Source of the DNA: Rheum nobile | Taxonomy: Eukaryota; Streptophyta; Magnoliopsida; Caryophyllales; Polygonaceae | Assembly: GCA_027886185.1 (NCBI GenBank) | Contig: WOAB01000109.1 | Location: 9,528,501 to 9,592,500 of the forward strand | DNA length: 64,000 nucleotides | Reading direction: 5' to 3' | Shown here: one piece after another, positions 32,668 through 43,892 of the stretch | Layout of the letters: each line of letters opens with the position of its first letter | Numbering within the stretch: the first letter of the stretch is position 1 | The notes under the pieces: model-generated | Told to the model about the DNA's origin: nothing | The model's input: the letters and a program-made list of their open reading frames with translations, nothing else | Databases searched by the model: none | Position numbers and translations under genes: made by a program

Positions 32668-34317
32668 TCAAGGAACCGGATCGAAAAGGAGGGCGGAAGC
32701 TGTCATCTCGATCGGGGCACCTGCGATGTACTTCTTTAACCGCTGCCCGTTCACCTTGAATTGTCCCGTTCCTTCACTCCATATCTCAATTGCACCATGA
32801 GGGTACACTTTCCGCACTTGGAACGGACCATTCCATCGGGATTTCAGCTTTCCCGGAAAAAGTCTCAACCTAGAGTTGTATAACAAGACGGGATCGCCTT
32901 CATGAAATTCTCTAGGGACAATATGCTTGTCATGCCATCTCTTGGTCCTCTCCTTGTAGATTCGGGCATTCTCATAAGCATCCAACCTCAACTCCTCAAG
33001 CTCTTGTAATTGCAGCATCCTTTTCTCACCGACTTCCTTCATGTCATAATTGAACAATTTGATTGCCCAATACGCCTTGTGTTCAAGTTCCACCGGTAGA
33101 TGACAAGACTTCCCATAAATCAAACGGTAAGGTGTTGTGCCAATGGGAGTCTTGAATGCTGTCCTATAGGCCCAAAGAGCATCATCTAGCTTCATTTCCC
33201 AATCTTTCCGGGATCGGGACACGGTCTTCTCTAAGATGGCCTTGATCTCCCGGTTAGAGACCTCAACTTGTCCACTAGTTTGAGGATGATATGGAGTTGC
33301 AATCCGGTGCGTAACCCCATACTTCTTCAGCAAAGCCTGAAACTTCTTCTCAATAAAGTGTGATCCTCCATCACTTATTACAACTCTTGGAGTCCCAAAC
33401 CTTGGAAAGATCACCTTATTAAAGAACTTAGACACCACTCTTGAATCATTTGTCGGTGAGGCAATGGCTTCCACCCACTTGGACACATAATCCACCGCCA
33501 CAAGAATATACTTGTTAGAGCATGACGGTGGAAAAGGTCCCATGAAATCTACTCCCCAAACATCAAAGATCTCAACCTCCTGAATGTTGTTAAGAGGCAT
33601 TTCATTCCTCCTAGAAATGTTCCCCGTACGTTGACATGCATCACATGAAGCAATGAAACGGTGCACATCCTTAAACATAGAAGGCCAATAGAGGGCTGAA
33701 TTCAAGATCTTGGTGGTTGTCTTTGAGGACCCAGCATGTCCTCCACATGGTAGAGAGTGATAATGAGTGATGACACTCTCTACCTCCTCCTCAGGGACAC
33801 ATCTTCTAATAACTCCATCAACACACCTCTTGAAAAGCAATGGCTCATCCCAAAAATAATGCCGGACATCAGACATGAATTTCTTTTTCTGTTGGAATGA
33901 TAGCTTAGGAGGCAACTCATTGCAAACCAAGTAGTTGACAAAATCAGCATACCATGGCATTCTTGAATTTGCAAGAGTCAAGACTTCATTAGCAATCCTG
34001 AAAAAATGATCATCAGGAAATGAATCATCAATAGGTGGTTCATCTTTTGTGCACTCCAACTGCTCTTGAGTCAACCTAGAAAGATGATCAGCAACCAAAT
34101 TCTCTGTGCCCTTTTTGTCTCTAATCTCTAAATCAAACTCTTGAAGAAGAATAATCCAACGAATCAGTCTGGGCTTGGCCTCCTTCTTACTCAAGAGATA
34201 CCTGATAGCAGCATGATCAGTATAGACAATGACTTTGGCACCCACCAAATAGGACCTGAACTTCTCAAATGCAAATACTATAGCAAGCAACTCTTTCTCA
34301 GTCGTAGCATAATTCAC
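32668..34317 (-). pseudogene. Athila RNase H and integrase
   Basis: 549 codons in the same frame as the gag-RT segment. RNase H C-terminal half: TTEKELLAIVFAFEKFRSYL, YTDHAAIRYLL and VADHLSRL. Integrase HHCC: HYHSLPCGGHAGSSKTTTK with CDACQRTG. Integrase core: WGVDFMGPFPP (first Asp), VISDGGSHF (second Asp), HPQTSGQVEVSNRE (Glu). A C-terminal domain with W-N-GPFQVRKV follows. All catalytic residues are present. The only lesion separating it from the rest of pol is the TAA at 34318-34320, so readthrough could in principle yield full Gag-Pol. Confidence 0.95.
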
Positions 34318-37300
34318 TTAGGCATCATCAAGAGTTCTACTAGCATAGTAGATAGCATGCAGCTTCTTGTCCTTCCTTTGGCCCAGAACAGCCCCTACAG
34401 CATAGTCGCTGGCATCACACATAAGTTCAAATGGAAGGTCCCAATCAGGAGTTTGCATAATAGATGCTGAAATCAAGGCCTCCTTTAACCTGCAAAAAGC
34501 ATCCAGACACTCCTTCGAAAATTCAAAGGAGGCATCCTTCAAGAGCAAGTTAGTAAGAGGTTTGGAGATTTTTGAAAAATCCTGAATGAACCTCCTATAG
34601 AACCCAGCATGTCTAAGAAAACTTCTTATGCCCTTGACCGAAGTCGGAGGCGGCATCTTCTCTATGATCTCAATCTTGGCCCTGTCAACCTCAATCCCAC
34701 GGTTAGAAACCAAGTGCCCTAGCACAATTCCTTCACTTACCATGAAATGACACTTTTCCCAATTCAATACAAGGTTTACTTCCTCACACCGTTGTAAAAC
34801 TCGAGACAAGTTAGACAAGCAAGCATCAAAAGAAGTACCATACACAGAGAAGTCATCCATGAAAACCTCCATGATATCCTCAATCAAATCAGAAAAAATA
34901 GCCATCATGCATCTTTGAAAGGTGCCCGGTGCATTACACAAACCAAATGGCATTCTCCTATATGCAAGTGTGCCATAGGGGCATGTGAAAGTGGTTTTCT
35001 CTTGGTCATCAGGATGAATAGGGATTTGAAAGAATCCACTATAACCATCCAAATAACAAAAGTGTGAATGCTTGGCCAACCTCTCTAGCATTTGATCAAT
35101 GAAGGGGAGTGGGAAATGGTCTTTTCTAGTGGCCTTGTTCAATTTCCTATAGTCAATGCACATTCTCCAACCTGTGACAGTCCTAGTAGGAATCAATTCA
35201 TTCTTGTCATTCTTCACCACAGTCATTCCCCCCTTCTTAGGCACAACATGAACAGGACTAACCCATGCACTATCAGAAATAGGATAAATAATGCCTGCAT
35301 CTAACAATTTCAGCACTTCTTTTTTCACTACTTCTTTCATGATAGGATTAAGTCTTCTTTGATGCTCAATGGAGGGCTTATGGTCATCTTCCATTAAAAT
35401 CCTATGCATGCACATTGAGGGACTAATTCCTTTTAAGTCATCAATAGAATATCCAATGGCTTTTCTATGCAACCTAAGTTCATGTAACAATTTCTCAATT
35501 TCACAATCACTTAAACTAGCATTGACAATCACCGGATAAGTCGAATTAGGTCCAAGGAACTCATACCTCAAATTAGATGGAAGTGACTTCAACTCCACCT
35601 TTGGTGCCTCTTTGGTCTCCTCCTTAGGAATAAGATCTTCTATTGTAAGGGTTTCAACAATGTCCTCAGGCATCTCCTTAGTGGACTCCAAATCAAAGAG
35701 CACATCAGCAAGTAGCTCTAGATTTTCAGCTTGGGTCACACTTTCCATTAAGTAACGCTCTGAAGGGTCCTCAATCATGAGAGACATCATGGACTCTTGA
35801 ACTTCATGAGCAACCACATCAATCCTGGATACATCATCCTCAAAAGAAGGTCGCTTAATAGCCCTAGACAAGTTAAACTCAATTCGCTCATCCCCAATAG
35901 TAAAGGAAAGAATACCCTGTTTCACATCAATTAGTGTACCTGCAGTGGCTAAGAAGGGTCTTCCCAAAATGATAGGGACAGGAGAGTTAGCATCAATGTC
36001 CAAAACAATGAAGTCAACAGGAATGAAGAAATTACCTATCTGGATGGGTATGTCCTCCAAAATACCTATGGGGCGAGTGGTGGACCTGTCAGCCATATAC
36101 AGAGTCATCCTCACAGGTCTCGGCTCTCCCAAGTCCAAGTCCTTGCAAATGGAGAGCGGGATAATGCTCACACTAGCCCCCAAATCACACAAAGCATCAT
36201 AGGTGCAATCACCAATCACCATGGGGACATTGAAACTACCAGGATCTCCAAGCTTTGGAGGCAACTTGTTTTGAATTAGAGCACTGCACTCCTGACTCAA
36301 AGAAACTGATTGGCAGTCATCCAGCTTCCTTTTGTTGGACAAGATCTCCTTCAAAAACTTCACATATGATGGCATTTGCTTCAGAGCATCGGTGAAGGGA
36401 ATGTTGATGTAGAGCTTTTTCAGCACCTCCACAAACTTGCCATACTGCTGATCCAACTGAGCTTGAGCTTTCCTTTGTGGGAAGGGAAGAGGAGGCCTGT
36501 AGGATGGAGGCGGGATGTATGGAGCCTCTTTCTCTTGCTCCTTCTCTTGGATCACAACTTCTTCGGGCTCTTCAGCAGCTTTGCCCTTTTGCTTGAGATC
36601 CACAACCTTTGGATCTTCAAGTTGTTTCCCACTCCTCAAGGACACAGCATTGATTTGTCCTTTTGGATTTGCCTCAGTTTGACCTGGAAGCTGACCTTGG
36701 GGTCTAGGAGCATTCAAAGCATATTGAGCATGCAAGCTATCATGATTCTTCAATACCTTGTTGATGTTCTGAAGCTCTTTCATTATCAAGTCAAACTTGG
36801 ACTCCCCTGATGTTTGGGCACGCTCTTGGCCTTGGGGTTGAGGAGCTCTTTGTTGAAAACCAGGAGGTGGTCTTTGAGCAGCTTGGTTGTTGGCATAGGA
36901 GAAGTTAGGGTGATTCCTCCAACCGGGGTTATAGGTGTTGGAGTATGGATCGTTCCTAGGACCCCGATTGAAGTTGTTCATGTAATTCACATCTCCCTCT
37001 TGTGCCTCATCCTGTGCAGCAAATAATTGGCAAGTTGATATAGTGTGATCACCTTCCCCACAGAATTGACAAACCATATTTGAAGCAACCTGAGCCCGAC
37101 TCTCCTCATTCTTAAGCTTAGCTCTACTCATACTCAACTTCAATTGCTTTATCTCATGAGCCATAGCCTCCATCCTTGCTTGTTGCGAGACCTCATTATC
37201 AACCTCATAAAGACCAGCTGTCCTCTTAGTGCTTGGAGTAGATCGAGCATCATTATAGTAGTGGTTGTGTTGGGCAATGCTCTCAATCTTCTCCCAAGCC

Positions 37301-38115
37301 ACATCAACATGCATGTTCATAATCGACCCTTGAGACGAGGCATCAATGAGCAACCTAGTAGCATTATCCACAGCATTGTAGAAGGTGTGCAGCAACACCC
37401 ACTTATCTTGTCCATGGTGAGGACATAGCAACAATAGCTCTTTGAATCTCTCCCAACCTTCATACAGAGACTCCCCATCTTTCATCTGAAATGAACTGAT
37501 CTGATTCCTCATCTCAGCTGTCTTCTTTGGGGGGAAATACTTGGTTAGGAAAGCCTTAGCCAACTCATCCCATGTCGTGATAGTGCCCTGAGGCAGAGCC
37601 TTGAACCATGCTTTAGCCCTGTCTCTCAAAGAGAATGAGAAGGCGCGCAAATAAAGCGCGTCATTAGAGACATCATGAATCTTCACCGTTTCCATAAGCT
37701 CCAGAAAGGTGTTGAGATGTAGGTGAGGATTCTCAGACGGTAGACCTCCAAACTGATTTTGCTGAACCATATTTATCAAAGACGGCTTCAGCTCAAAATT
37801 CCTTGCCTGAACTGGAGGTCGGACCACACCAAATGTGGGCCCTTGGTGACGTGGCAGCACATAGTCACCCAATGTCATTGGCGGAGGCGCATTCAACAGC
37901 TGTTGCATCTCCTGTTGCTGATTCAGTAGTTGTTGTTGCAACTCTTGCAATTGTAGTTGTTGTTGTTGCAGCAACTCTTGTTGTTGTTGTTGTAGTCGTG
38001 CAACCTCATCCATTGCTCGGGTCATAGCTTCTCTTTGCTCTCTTCTTCTTCTGTGAAAAGCACGCTCGGGTTCGGGATCGTGGTGTAGTTCACCGGCGCT
38101 CAGGGCTCTTCGCAT
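34318..38115 (-). pseudogene. Athila gag, protease and reverse transcriptase (one stop before RNase H)
   Basis: A 1265-codon open frame. Residues about 35-75 are a Gln-rich coiled coil. Residues about 105-260 are the Gag domain (NPHLHLNTFLELMETVKIHD, AWFKALPQGTITTWDELAKA), with a CCHC-like knuckle CQFCGEGDHTISTC near residue 350. The protease is near residue 650 (ALCDLGASVSIIPLSI; Asp-Leu-Gly in place of Asp-Ser/Thr-Gly) with ILGRPFLATAGTLIDV. RT spans about residues 920-1130, with GWRMCIDYRKLNKATRKDHF and the Athila-style catalytic box FMDDFSVYG. TAA at 34318-34320 ends it after RTLDDA. The next frame continues in phase with VNYATTEKELL, so a single CAA to TAA change is likely. The start Met at 38115 follows a short leader after the primer site. 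Confidence 0.95.
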
Positions 38116-38217
38116 ATGAGTGAGAACAAATCTGAAACCAAAGTCAAAAGAAACAAAGTCAAAATCAAAATGAGACCTAATCTACCGGTTGCGTGTAACA
38201 ACCAATACTAACAATAA

Positions 38218-38235
38218 TCCCCGGCAACGGCGCCA
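38218..38235 (-). promoter_or_regulatory. Athila primer binding site (tRNA-Asp type)
   Basis: TGGCGCCGTTGCCGGGGA on the minus strand, next to the 5' LTR. This 18-mer is the established Athila-type site. Confidence 0.85.
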
Positions 38236-38241
38236 AAAACT

Positions 38242-39768
38242 TGATAGGTCCAAATCCTACCCCGCAAGTGTACGGGTTCGGTTGTAGTATCAAGGTGTCG
38301 AACTCTGGGACTACGTAGTACCAATTGTCAGACCAACTAATAGATTAAGTCGTAGACAAGAAAAGTTGTTGTTCGGTTTCAATTGCAACAAATGTCAAGC
38401 AAAACAAGATTATCAATTAGGGAAAAAGCTTCCAAGGTTAGGATCCCTACAATGGTGCCACGGTAGATTCTAAGCAATATTTGATTAGATTTCAATATGA
38501 ATGTCAATTGAAGGTCTCACTATCTAATGTCAACACTACCTCTTTGTCGGACGAATAGTGTACGTACCTAAATTCGATTAGCAGTCACTTTCGCACAAAG
38601 CTAATCGAATAAAGATCCATTAAGTTCTGTATAGATCAATGGACAAGTAGAAACAACATCCACTTTCGCGCTCAGCGGAATCTACTCATCCAAGAATCTA
38701 TTCGATAGTCAAGTACCACAAGAGGATTAAGTCACTTTCGCGCAAATAATCCTCAAGTTCTATCCTAGGGATCTATCTAACATCAATCTCCTATTATCAT
38801 TATCTCCGTTCGGTCTCAAATTCTAATAGAAATCCCAATTACAGATCAATTAGGTCATTAAGCAACCTAGGATATAATCAATTCACATTCACATATCCAT
38901 ACAATCAAATACCGCCATCAAACCTACCAAAATCACCATTGGGTTCACCTAACCTTAGAAAAGAAGATTTAGCTAGACATGAGAGAGTAAGAAATCAATT
39001 CCATTGAAAGAAACAACATACCAATTGTCTTCTCAAAAGAGATTCGAATTCCCGACGATTCAATGTAGCCCAATCTCCAAGTTCTTCCCTAGGGTTTTTG
39101 AGAGCTTTAGAAACGTAAAATGCAGTTACAAGATAATGGAATAGCAGTTCTAACAAGGCTTTTATACCCCCCTCCGAATAGAAGACAAAACGCTCGGGAT
39201 TAAACGAGTCGGAAATGAAACAGCGTCCCGACCCGGCCCGAAGCCCGGTCGGGTCATGGCCGGGTTACACTCAGTTGAAGTCTGCCGTGCTGACCCGGCC
39301 AGATACCCGGTCGGGTCATGACCGGGTTACACTCAGTTGAAGTCTGCCGTGCTGACCCGGTCGCAAGCCCGGTCGGGTCGTGACCGGGCTTGTCCCAGTT
39401 TCTGTCTTGAGCGGCTTCCGCGATTCGGGGTGAGATCCGGCCGGGTCATGGCCGGGTTTGGCCCAGTTTCCTCCTTTAGCTCTTGTCTCGGACTCTCTCC
39501 TTGATCGGCCTCAGTCCCGCCTTCTTCTTATCATCCGTGCCCTCGACGTTGGCATCATCCCTTCGAGTCATCCACTCGAACATCTTCATATCAAAGCCAT
39601 CATTCTCCAAAAATGCCTCCAAAAGATCCTGAAATGAGACAAACGCAAGAGTAGACTCCGAACACCACTAATCTACTAAGACCAAATAAAACTAAAAGGA
39701 AAAGGAGCAAAACAAACCAAAATGACAGAAATAAACGTGACCTAAACTAGTCTAAATGCATGCTATCA
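38242..39768 (-). repeat. 5' LTR of the Athila element
   Basis: 1527 bp, the same length as the partner LTR, with no indels seen. The primer site starts six bases inside its inner end. Confidence 0.95.
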
Positions 39769-41358
39769 GTCATGACCTATGCTTCTTATCCACATGTAAG
39801 GATCTGAAGTGTTTTAAGCGCCTTGCTAGCGCCAGTGGATGAGCTTAATTGCAGTCCTGTGTTTTAAGCACTTAGCTAGTGCATTGGGGTGGACGTAACT
39901 GTCACCCTGTAAAATAAACTGTAAGCGCTGTGGCAGTGCAAATCAGGGTGAACGTAAGATCACCCGGTGTCTTAATAACTTCCGTGTTCTCGGAATATTC
40001 TTAAAAGCCTCAACACTGTGTGTGTGTGTTGTAATTTAATAAGATAAGTGCAGTTAAGCACATAATTAAACTATAAGCGTTGTATAGTGCAATCAGGGTG
40101 AACGTAAGGTCACCCGGTGTGATAATAATCGCCGTTGTTTCTCGGCATAATAAAGTTAAGTCCCGCGTGTGGGTTGTGTGTGTTTTAATTTGGGTTGACA
40201 TGATTGTCACCCTGAGATTTAAGCTGTGTGCCGCTCTTAATAACATTAATGTGTTTCAGTAATGTGTATTTTGTAATTAAATAAGATATGTGCCCGAGTG
40301 CACATGATTAATAAACCTTTGGCAAGTAGTGCAGCTAAGTCATAGTGCAGCTAGGAAAGCTCGTCTCGACTTGAATGTAGTACGTTCTCTTTCCAATCTG
40401 GATTCGCTGTATGCAATGAGGTTGGTCGTGAACCGAAGCATCTCAGTCAACTTTTAAATCATTATTGTTTGATTCTGTTAAACATTCCAGATTTGTCATA
40501 TTTCCTTAAAGACTCAATCTCTTGGAGTCTCTTTTCGAGTCGATTTCTGTGAAGATGAAGTCTTCCAGAATCTTCTCTCATGCATACCTTTGTTGTTATT
40601 CCGTGAAAGTGTCGGGTTATGTATCGTCCCTTCGGTTATTATTCGAGGGACAATGATAATAAACGGTTTCGATCACTCGAACCACTCTGCTTTTTACCCT
40701 TGCTAGTCTATTTAAGTAGACTAACCCACGAACTTTGTTCTCCGCATGTGGGCTGGTGTCATCCGTTCGATTCGGCACATCAGATAGAGTGTAGATGAGA
40801 AGACTAGAAGGACTATGGAGTCGACGGTGGTTTTCCGACGTTTTTAATAATTTCTTTTAATCAGGTTGAGATCCTTGGGCAGGTGATCATTACGATCACA
40901 ACCCTTTTTGTAATATCTTTTAAAAGTTTTCCGATGTGCCTTGTTTAAGATTTCCGTTGTAATTTATTTAAACTCTGTGTTTGTCCTATTCGGGATTGGG
41001 ATGTAATCTCGGGACTCGTGTTTTATATGATTAAGGTTATCATTTTGTATCATTGTATTTCATGATTTGTATTTAAACGGTAAAGCCTTGGGTGATCTCG
41101 GTAAGGAACACTGGGGTCACTGGCGGTAATACCTTTCCAAAATGGTTAAGTTTTGGGGGTGTTACAGTATGTAATTAGAATATTAAATTAGAAATGTATT
41201 GTAGTTTTATAGCAATTAGAAATTTGTTTAAATTAGATATTATTTGAAAAAAACAGGATGTAGTCGAGAGAATCAAACGACAGATGCGGGGGGTCGTATG
41301 ATGGAATCTCGACCCGTGATTGCTTTCGGTCGTAAGAACAGATACCTCCAAACCCCCT

Positions 41359-41381
41359 CCCCCCCCCCCCCCCCCCCCCCC
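41359..41381 (+). repeat. Poly-C tract of 23 bases in the PMD exon
   Basis: Twenty-three consecutive C after CCCCCT, ending at the CAA target site of the CACTA element. In the PMD frame it encodes a proline run. Such tracts are unstable, and the exact length may be a sequencing artefact. Confidence 0.8.
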
Positions 41382-41439
41382 AACACTAGTGGAAAAAACC
41401 CTTTTTGAGGCTCCTTTTTAGATGCGTACATAGTTCAAA

Positions 41440-41700
41440 ACGCCTCAACAATGACTTAGGCAATCACTTTTCTTGGTTTTTGAGGCGGATAATTAATTTA
41501 TACGCCTCAAAAACATCTTTTGAGGCGGGCAAATTAATATACGCCTCAACAAGTTTCTGAAAAAGCATTTCCCGCTAAAGTATTAGAGGCGGGCCAGGGT
41601 AAGGCCCGCCTCTAATTCTAACTAATTGAGGCGGGCCAAGTAGCCCGCCTCAATTAAAGCTTGTTGAGGCGGGCCTCTTAAAGCCCGCCTCAAAAACATC
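41440..41700. repeat. Left subterminal palindrome array of the CACTA element
   Basis: Four to five hairpins with GAGGCGGGC arms, for example GAGGCGGGCC at 41585 facing GGCCCGCCTC at 41603, and TTGAGGCGGGCC at 41626 facing GCCCGCCTCAA. Confidence 0.8.
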
Positions 41701-42530
41701 TTTTTTTTCCTCTTTGCTTTTCTTTCTCTCTCCCTCTTTTCTTTTCTTTCTCTCTCTCCTCTCTTTCTTTTCTCCCAGCCCCGATACCAGCTCTCATCCC
41801 TAACCCTCATTTGCCTCCATCTCTCCCCCGAACTCCCTCCTCACGCTCTCTCTCCCTCACCCCGACCACCGGCGACCCCTTTCTTACTAACCGACATTGA
41901 ACACACTTCTACTCCCTTTCCAATAACTCTTGCTCTGTCTCCCATCTCCTCCATCGCCGATCTCTCCTCCACCCTCAAAACGGTGTTCTCTTCCACTTCT
42001 CGCCCAATCCCGGCATTCCAGCCGAAGCTTCTCGCCGAAATCACATCTTTTCCTATGCATCTTCGTCGCTTTCGGCATGTCGCCCATCTCGCCTCCCGAT
42101 TTCACTAACACGGTAAGCGTGCTTTGTTTTGAGATTTTGTGTCCAAACGCTAATGGATTTTGGTCCTGAATATGTGCGAAATGTCGTGTTTTTAATTTAG
42201 GGATTTGGGGCTTCAAATTTTAGGGTTGTGAATTAATGATTGCAGCCTTCTAGGGATTTAGGGTTATCAACTCAATTAACCATTGTATTGTACGAAATAT
42301 AGGATTAGAGATTTGGGGCTAACTTATTTACGAAATATCATGTTCTGTTTTTGCTGCTTTGTTCATTTTTTCGTTTTGGTTTGATTTTAGTTCAGGTATT
42401 ATGTATGTTGCCTTATTTTTGAGCTTCTCGTGGAATTATGGGAGTTCTCTCAATTTATAATGGTTTTCAATTTTTCTGGACTGTTTTGAGTCTGAAAACA
42501 AAGCGATCTACTGAGCTGCATGTATGCTTG

Positions 42531-43860
42531 TAAATTAGTCTGACAAGTACCTGCTTATATGCCTGTTTGAATGTGCTTCTTTTGAATCAACATGAAGTGT
42601 GATCTACTGAGCTGCAGGTTTTTGTGTTTCAGTATTGAAGAGCTGAAAACTTAAATGTTGTATATGTGCATTTATCAATAGAGATGAAGTGCGCCCTCCT
42701 CTTCATGTGATAAGGGAAGCTCTCTATGGGTATGCACTGATTTTATTCTTGTCCTTTGTTTTAATGGTTTGAACAGTTATGCTGGACTATATTCTGTACT
42801 TCGTGATCTCTTATTGAATGTTTTGCCAACAGTATAGGAGGGGTATCGGATTGTTGAATGCTTTGCCACTACACCTTTGTTGAATGCTTTACCAATATAA
42901 GTTAATCTCATGCAGTGGAATAAATAATTTGAGAATTAGATGCATATTTTTGACTCTTTGATATCTTCAGGATAGCCTTTTAAAAATATTTATGGGTTTA
43001 CATTCTCCTTGCTGGATGTAGAAAGTTCAGCAATGCTATTTTCATCACTGACTTCACGACAAGAGTTCTACAAATTTATAGACCTAATCACAAGATTTAG
43101 TTTGTGAAATAATCATAGTGGTTTAACTTCTTCATGTAAATTTCTGACACTACATCTTTTAATGAGCACTACCTTTATTTCTTTTTTATTTTTACTTTCC
43201 TCTAATTGGTATTTTTTAATTAAACAATCTTAATTTCACTTTCAAATAAAATAATTATGTTCTCTTAAATTTCGCTTATTTACTATGTGTTTCTCTTGCT
43301 CATAGAGCATCTAGGCCTGGTTATGCACCCAGTGGATCAAGTTCTGTGGTTGCTTTCCATAATTTTGATGACGAAATGAGACGGCCTGGTGTATGGGATG
43401 GAGAACAAGGTGGTACATCTACTGCAGAGAAACCCCAAGACAATCTTGCTGCTATGTACAGGCCTCCATTTGCTTTGATGTACCAAGGGTCCTTTGAAAA
43501 GGTACTAGATTTCCTTTTAATCAGTGTATGTGTTATTGGTATATAGATTCTTATACAAGTGTGAGATGTTAACTTATTAAGGTTTTGCATACAAATCATA
43601 TCTTATATCAATATTCTAGTATTGCTTTACTGGACAAAAAATGAACATACTCCAAATTTTCAGGAAAAGTTGTTGCTTCTTCTGAGGATAAGTGGCTTCT
43701 TGTGAATTTGCAATCAAACAAGGAATTCAGTTCTCATATGGTAAAGTTTCCCTGTTTGTCCATGTTCCTTGGGAAAAAATAATCATTTTTCCCAACTCAC
43801 ATACTTCTGGAAGAGGTTTGTTCATCACATGTTTTTAATCTGCAGCTTAACCAGGATACC
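42531..43860 (+). pseudogene. PUX7: Captured PUX7/UBXD7-type gene fragment, copy A
   Basis: Fragments of a UBX-domain-containing protein 7 gene with introns retained: an exon reading DEVRPPLHVIREALYG (about 42683-42729), an exon 43306-43500 reading SRPGYAPSGSSSVVAFHNFD to RPPFALMYQGSFEK with a GT donor, and an exon at about 43663-43740 for EDKWLLVNLQSNKEFSSHM. The UAS (thioredoxin-like) region and the segment before it are represented. In this copy the third exon has lost one A after the acceptor relative to copy B, shifting the frame. The copy stops abruptly at 43860 in LNQD, where the sequence jumps back to the beginning of the unit. Confidence 0.8.
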
Positions 43861-43892
43861 TGCTTATATGCCTGTTTGAATGTGCTTGCTTA

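Larger units (their letters stand above)
27365..39768 (-). mobile_element. Athila-lineage Ty3/gypsy retrotransposon, young and nearly intact
   Basis: Two LTRs of equal length (1527 bp) run 27365-28891 and 38242-39768, begin TGATAGG and end CTATCA, and are flanked by the perfect duplication GTCAT (27360-27364, 39769-39773). About 11 differences by eye (0.7 percent) mark the most recent retrotransposon insertion in the window. Primer site TGGCGCCGTTGCCGGGGA (38218-38235, minus) is the tRNA-Asp-type site typical of Athila. Gag-pol runs 38115 to 32668 in one frame with a single stop, and an Athila-type ORF lies downstream (31709-30342), also with one stop. It is inserted in the 3 kb solo LTR. Confidence 0.95.
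25788..41166 (+). mobile_element. Solo LTR of about 3 kb, split by an Athila element
   Basis: It starts TGTGATATCCCG and ends GGGGGTGTTACA, with a perfect 5 bp target duplication GTATG (25783-25787, 41167-41171). Without the nested Athila (27365-39768 plus TSD) it is about 2.97 kb. It has a TATAAATA box at 26122-26129 and no primer site, gag or pol. It is the same family as 15893-18244, in opposite orientation. Variable subrepeats lie at 26377-26600 (GGCGACCGCCG type), 27165-27320 (three copies of a roughly 57 bp unit with CGCTAATCCAAGTAAGGATT) and 39820-40200 (diverged copies around AGGGTGAACGTAAG). It sits in intron 1 of the PMD gene, so splicing could in principle remove it. Confidence 0.8.

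Noticed and set aside
25788..41166. Interpretation as one full-length retrotransposon with Athila genes of its own
   Set aside because: The Athila genes are bounded by their own LTRs and TSD (GTCAT); what remains is a single LTR-like unit with a different TSD (GTATG).
41841..42216. Small ORFs near the left end of the CACTA element, possibly a captured first exon
   Set aside because: A short ATG frame with a GTAAGC donor at about 42112 exists, but its origin cannot be recognised and there is no link to the PUX7 exons.
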